Of a stretch of DNA of 6,085 nucleotides, positions 4,157 through 6,085 are shown in pieces (the first letter of the stretch is position 1; each line of letters starts with the position of its first letter). The DNA lies in NCBI GenBank assembly GCA_005879205.1, contig VBLD01000151.1:560-6644 (forward strand), given 5' to 3'. A model generated the notes under the pieces. The model was given only the letters and a program-made list of their open reading frames with translations, was not told the origin of the DNA and searched no databases. The position numbers were made by a program, and so were the translations under genes. Source of the DNA: Deltaproteobacteria bacterium (GTDB lineage: Bacteria; Desulfobacterota; Binatia; DP-6).

Positions 4157-5253
4157 GCGCGGATCTCGGCCACGCGACCGGCGAGGTCGTCGACCGCGCG
4201 GGCCACCTTCCGCGCGATCTCGCGCGCGCGCTCGAGCCCGTCCTGTGCGAGACTTCGCTCGAGCAGGCTGGCGTACAGTTTCAGCCCCCCGAGCGGGTTG
4301 TTGAGCTCGTGCGCGATCTGGGTGGCGAGGCGACCGAGCGACGCGCCGACGGCGCGACGCACGTCGGACCCACGGCGATCCTCGACGACCGCGAGCGCAA
4401 CCCGCGCCGCGAACGGCGCGAGCGCGCCGGCATCAGCGGCCGGCCCGGGCCCTTCGACGGCCAGCGCCCCGGATGCCGTGCCCTCGATCAGCACGGGGAC
4501 GGAGCGGACCGTCCGATTTTCGACAGCGCGCGCCGCGGGCACGCCCGTCTCCGCGGCTTCCGCCGCGACCGCCGCCAGCGTGGCGGGCGCTGCGTCGCCG
4601 GCGACCCGTGCGAGCCGTCGATCCTCGAACAGGAAGACCGCGGACGCGGCGGCCCCCGTCGCCGCGCGGGCGGCGTTCGCCACTCCCTCGAGCACGGCGG
4701 CGAGCGGGCCCGACAGCGCGAGCGCGGCGCTGAGCGCTTCGAGCCCCGCGCGATCGCGGGCCGCAGCGCCCGCCACGAGCGACGCCGAGACGCGAGCCCG
4801 GATCTCCTCGGGGACGATCGGCTTGCCGACGCAGTCGGCCGCACCCTCGCGAATCGCCTGCGCCACGCAATCGTCCGCCCCGCGCGGGACCAGCAGCAGC
4901 ACGGGAAGCCCGGGACACCGGGCGTGCATCGCCCGCATGAGTGCGAAGCCGTCCGCGGAGCCGGCCTCGAACGCGAGCAGCACCACGCTCGGCCGACGCC
5001 GCGCGAGCCGGGCGAGGGCCGCGGCGGGCTCGCGTTCGAAGGCCATCGCCAGCCCGAGCGCCTCGAGCGCCGGCCCGAGGGTCGCCCGAACGCGAGGATC
5101 CCCGTCGACGACGAGGGCCTCCGGCCATGCGAGCTCTTCCGCGCGTTCCTGGCAGCCCGAAGTCGCAACGGGGGCCGAACCGCCCCGCGGGCCTGCATTG
5201 ACGTGCAGACCTGCACGATGCCTGGTACAGCGCCATGCGGCAGGAGCAGGCAT
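4045..5253 (-). CDS. Receiver-GAF-HisKA signalling protein lacking the ATPase domain
   Basis: 402 residues from ATG 5253. Residues 45-160 form a CheY-like receiver (EALVVDGDP...VGKPI) that keeps D50/D52 and K144. The phosphoacceptor Asp is replaced by A94 (VVLLAFE) and the Thr/Ser position by V122, so it should not be phosphorylated. A GAF-like sensory domain spans about 170-295. A HisKA dimerisation/phosphotransfer domain follows (about 303-365) with a good H-box, IAHELNNPLGG, carrying H315. The protein then stops after PLHQLIERCLDECL, where a histidine kinase would enter its HATPase_c domain; no N, G1 or G2 box is present. It may be a truncated kinase, or a phosphotransfer or scaffold protein fed by another kinase. 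It is cytoplasmic, with no membrane segment. No in-frame ATG, GTG or TTG lies between 5253 and the receiver. The frame is open to 5493, but that would cover the divergent gene's signal peptide. The 3' end overlaps the DNA methyltransferase. Confidence 0.82.
   Translation of the reverse strand: MPAPAAWRCTRHRAGLHVNAGPRGGSAPVATSGCQERAEELAWPEALVVDGDPRVRATLGPALEALGLAMAFEREPAAALARLARRRPSVVLLAFEAGSADGFALMRAMHARCPGLPVLLLVPRGADDCVAQAIREGAADCVGKPIVPEEIRARVSASLVAGAAARDRAGLEALSAALALSGPLAAVLEGVANAARAATGAAASAVFLFEDRRLARVAGDAAPATLAAVAAEAAETGVPAARAVENRTVRSVPVLIEGTASGALAVEGPGPAADAGALAPFAARVALAVVEDRRGSDVRRAVGASLGRLATQIAHELNNPLGGLKLYASLLERSLAQDGLERAREIARKVARAVDDLAGRVAEIRAYERGVGTGPLHQLIERCLDECLGRRKPSGGEGAGGT
5198..5203 (+). 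promoter_or_regulatory. Possible -35 box for the propeller gene
   Basis: TTGACG fits a -35 box in five of six positions, about 90 bp before ATG 5290, but no convincing -10 stands at 16-18 bp. The palindrome at 5202-5217 begins inside it, which would suit a repressor or spacer-binding activator. Confidence 0.2.
5202..5217. repeat. 7-bp-arm palindrome, operator-like
   Basis: CGTGCAG (5202-5208), spacer AC, CTGCACG (5211-5217): perfect arms with a 2-bp centre, the size of a dimeric regulator site. It lies within the first codons of the minus-strand sensor gene and upstream of the plus-strand propeller gene, so it could regulate either one. Confidence 0.4.
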
Positions 5254-5269
5254 GCGCCTAGCATGGCGC
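5230..5269. repeat. 9-bp inverted repeat across the divergent start region
   Basis: GCGCCATGC (5230-5238) and GCATGGCGC (5261-5269) are perfect complements 22 bp apart. They bracket ATG 5253 of the sensor on the minus strand and reach the alternative ATG 5263 of the propeller gene. It could be an operator pair or an RNA stem-loop in the 5' leader of either gene. Confidence 0.4.
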
Positions 5270-5289
5270 CAACCTTCCACCTCGACCCG

Positions 5290-6085
5290 ATGCTGCGCCG
5301 AACCGCCACACTCATCGCCTTGCTGGCCGTCGCCGCGCCGGCGGCGGCACACCACACGGCGACGCCACCCGTGGTCCGCTTGACCTCGTCCGGGGACAAC
5401 AGCCTGCCGCGCTGCCCGGCCTACAGCGACACGCTGGCCCTCGCGCTCCAGCTCGGACCCGACCCCTCCGTCTACAGCTTGCACCTCTTCCACAACCCCC
5501 AGGTGATGACGCTAGTCAGCGCGGGCGGCGACAGCGGTAACCCGTCGGCGGCGGCCCAGCGAGTCATCGCCTTCGATTCCGACGGCGATCCGTACCACAG
5601 CGGCGACCCCGGGCGGCAGGTGTTTGTCCGCTCGGGGGCGAACCTCTTCCAGATCACCCACGATCCGACCGGCACGAGCACCAACCCCTCCCTCGATTTC
5701 ATCGGCCGACGCCTCGCCTTCGAGTCGGCCGGCGATCTCACCGGGACTGGAAGCCACACCAGTCAGATCTACTTCCAGAACACCGACGGCAGTCTCGTCC
5801 AGGTGAGCCGCGGCCAGGGAACGAGCACCAATCCGTCGCTCAGCCGCGGCGGTACCACGATCGCGTTCGAGTCGACGAGCGATTCGATCACCGGCATGGA
5901 CACCGGCATTTCGCAGATCTGGCTCTCGTCGATCACCCCGGGGACGAGTCGCGCGATCACCGCCGGCCAGGGACCGAGCCGGAACCCGTTGATGAGCAAC
6001 GGCGGGCGCATCATGGTGTTCGAGAGCGACGCCGACCTGGCGGCCGGCGGCGCCGACACCGGCGTGCCGCAGATCTTCGCCTACG
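5290..6085 (+). CDS. Secreted beta-propeller (TolB/PD40-like) repeat protein, partial (3' end outside window)
   Basis: 265 complete codons run to the window edge without a stop. MLRRTATLIALLAVAAPAAA (1-20) is a signal peptide with cleavage before HHT. A linker of about 60 residues follows, then tandem repeats of 48-51 residues beginning near residues 82, 130, 179 and 230. Each starts S-x-NP, continues G-x-x-(I/L/M)-(A/V)-F-(E/D)-S around the centre and then Q-(I/V)-(Y/W/F). This pattern resembles TolB/PD40 propeller blades, which usually act as extracytoplasmic binding or scaffold surfaces. Blades are longer than the roughly 40-residue PD40 norm. ATG 5290 is chosen because the signal peptide starts there; ATG 5263 adds nine residues. 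Neither has a good Shine-Dalgarno: AGGAG at 5242-5246 is too far upstream and fits ATG 5252, which is out of frame. The gene diverges from the sensor protein only 36 bp away. Confidence 0.85.
   Translation, partial: MLRRTATLIALLAVAAPAAAHHTATPPVVRLTSSGDNSLPRCPAYSDTLALALQLGPDPSVYSLHLFHNPQVMTLVSAGGDSGNPSAAAQRVIAFDSDGDPYHSGDPGRQVFVRSGANLFQITHDPTGTSTNPSLDFIGRRLAFESAGDLTGTGSHTSQIYFQNTDGSLVQVSRGQGTSTNPSLSRGGTTIAFESTSDSITGMDTGISQIWLSSITPGTSRAITAGQGPSRNPLMSNGGRIMVFESDADLAAGGADTGVPQIFAY
5533..6085 (+). repeat. Tandem protein-level repeats, about 48-51 codons each
   Basis: Units start at 5533, 5677, 5824 and 5977 (periods 144, 147 and 153 bp), the last cut by the window end. They are similar at protein level (S-x-NP ... 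F-(E/D)-S ... Q-(I/V)) but diverged at DNA level, so the duplication is old. They correspond to successive propeller blades. Confidence 0.75.

Noticed and set aside
4298..5383. Plus-strand 361-codon frame, Ala/Ser/Arg-rich, with AGGAG before ATG 5252
   Set aside because: It is antisense to the receiver-GAF-HisKA gene and low in complexity, with no domain.
5472..6059. Three minus-strand frames under the propeller gene
   Set aside because: They are antisense shadows. The plus-strand frame has a signal peptide and regular repeats.
1..6085. CRISPR array, tRNA, insertion sequence or prophage traces
   Set aside because: No regular spaced repeats, cloverleaf, transposase motif or terminal inverted repeats with target duplication were seen.

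Overview
The window is a very GC-rich, gene-dense bacterial segment with short gaps and good G/C third-position bias in the real frames. No rRNA, tRNA, IS element, CRISPR array or phage gene is visible. GC level, GTG starts and gene style would suit an uncultivated soil or groundwater lineage of the Deltaproteobacteria/Binatota/Rokubacteria kind. That is an impression from gene style, not a placement.

Layout, left to right. (a) 1-297 (-): the 5' part of a small secreted Cys/His-rich protein, cut by the window edge. (b) 413-1279 (+): an integral-membrane di-iron hydroxylase of the sterol desaturase/fatty acid hydroxylase superfamily, divergent from (a). (c) 1296-1982 (-): a class I SAM-dependent methyltransferase resembling the METTL21/Methyltransf_16 group, convergent with (b). 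(d) 1981-2244 (+): an 87-residue helical protein of unknown role. It starts head-to-head with (c) and has a perfect 11-bp inverted repeat directly before its start. (e) 2286-2639 (-): a small secreted protein with three cysteines in its mature part. (f) 2699-3133 (-): a cupin lipoprotein just upstream of (e), possibly co-transcribed with it. (g) 3224-4156 (+): a beta-class DNA amino-methyltransferase with no restriction partner in view. (h) 4045-5253 (-): a receiver-GAF-HisKA signalling protein whose receiver has lost its phosphoacceptor and which stops before any ATPase domain; its 3' end overlaps that of (g) by 112 bp. (i) 5290-6085 (+): a secreted protein with ~50-residue beta-propeller-type repeats, running off the right edge.

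The genes do not form an obvious pathway. They are mostly single genes in alternating orientation (four divergent pairs, three convergent pairs), with e/f the only likely co-directional pair. There is no clear defence or biosynthetic system. The most notable items are the degenerate sensor protein (h) with its antisense overlap with the orphan DNA methyltransferase (g), the hairpin at the c/d start junction, operator-like inverted repeats in the other divergent gaps, and the unlisted Cys/His-rich secreted protein at the left edge.
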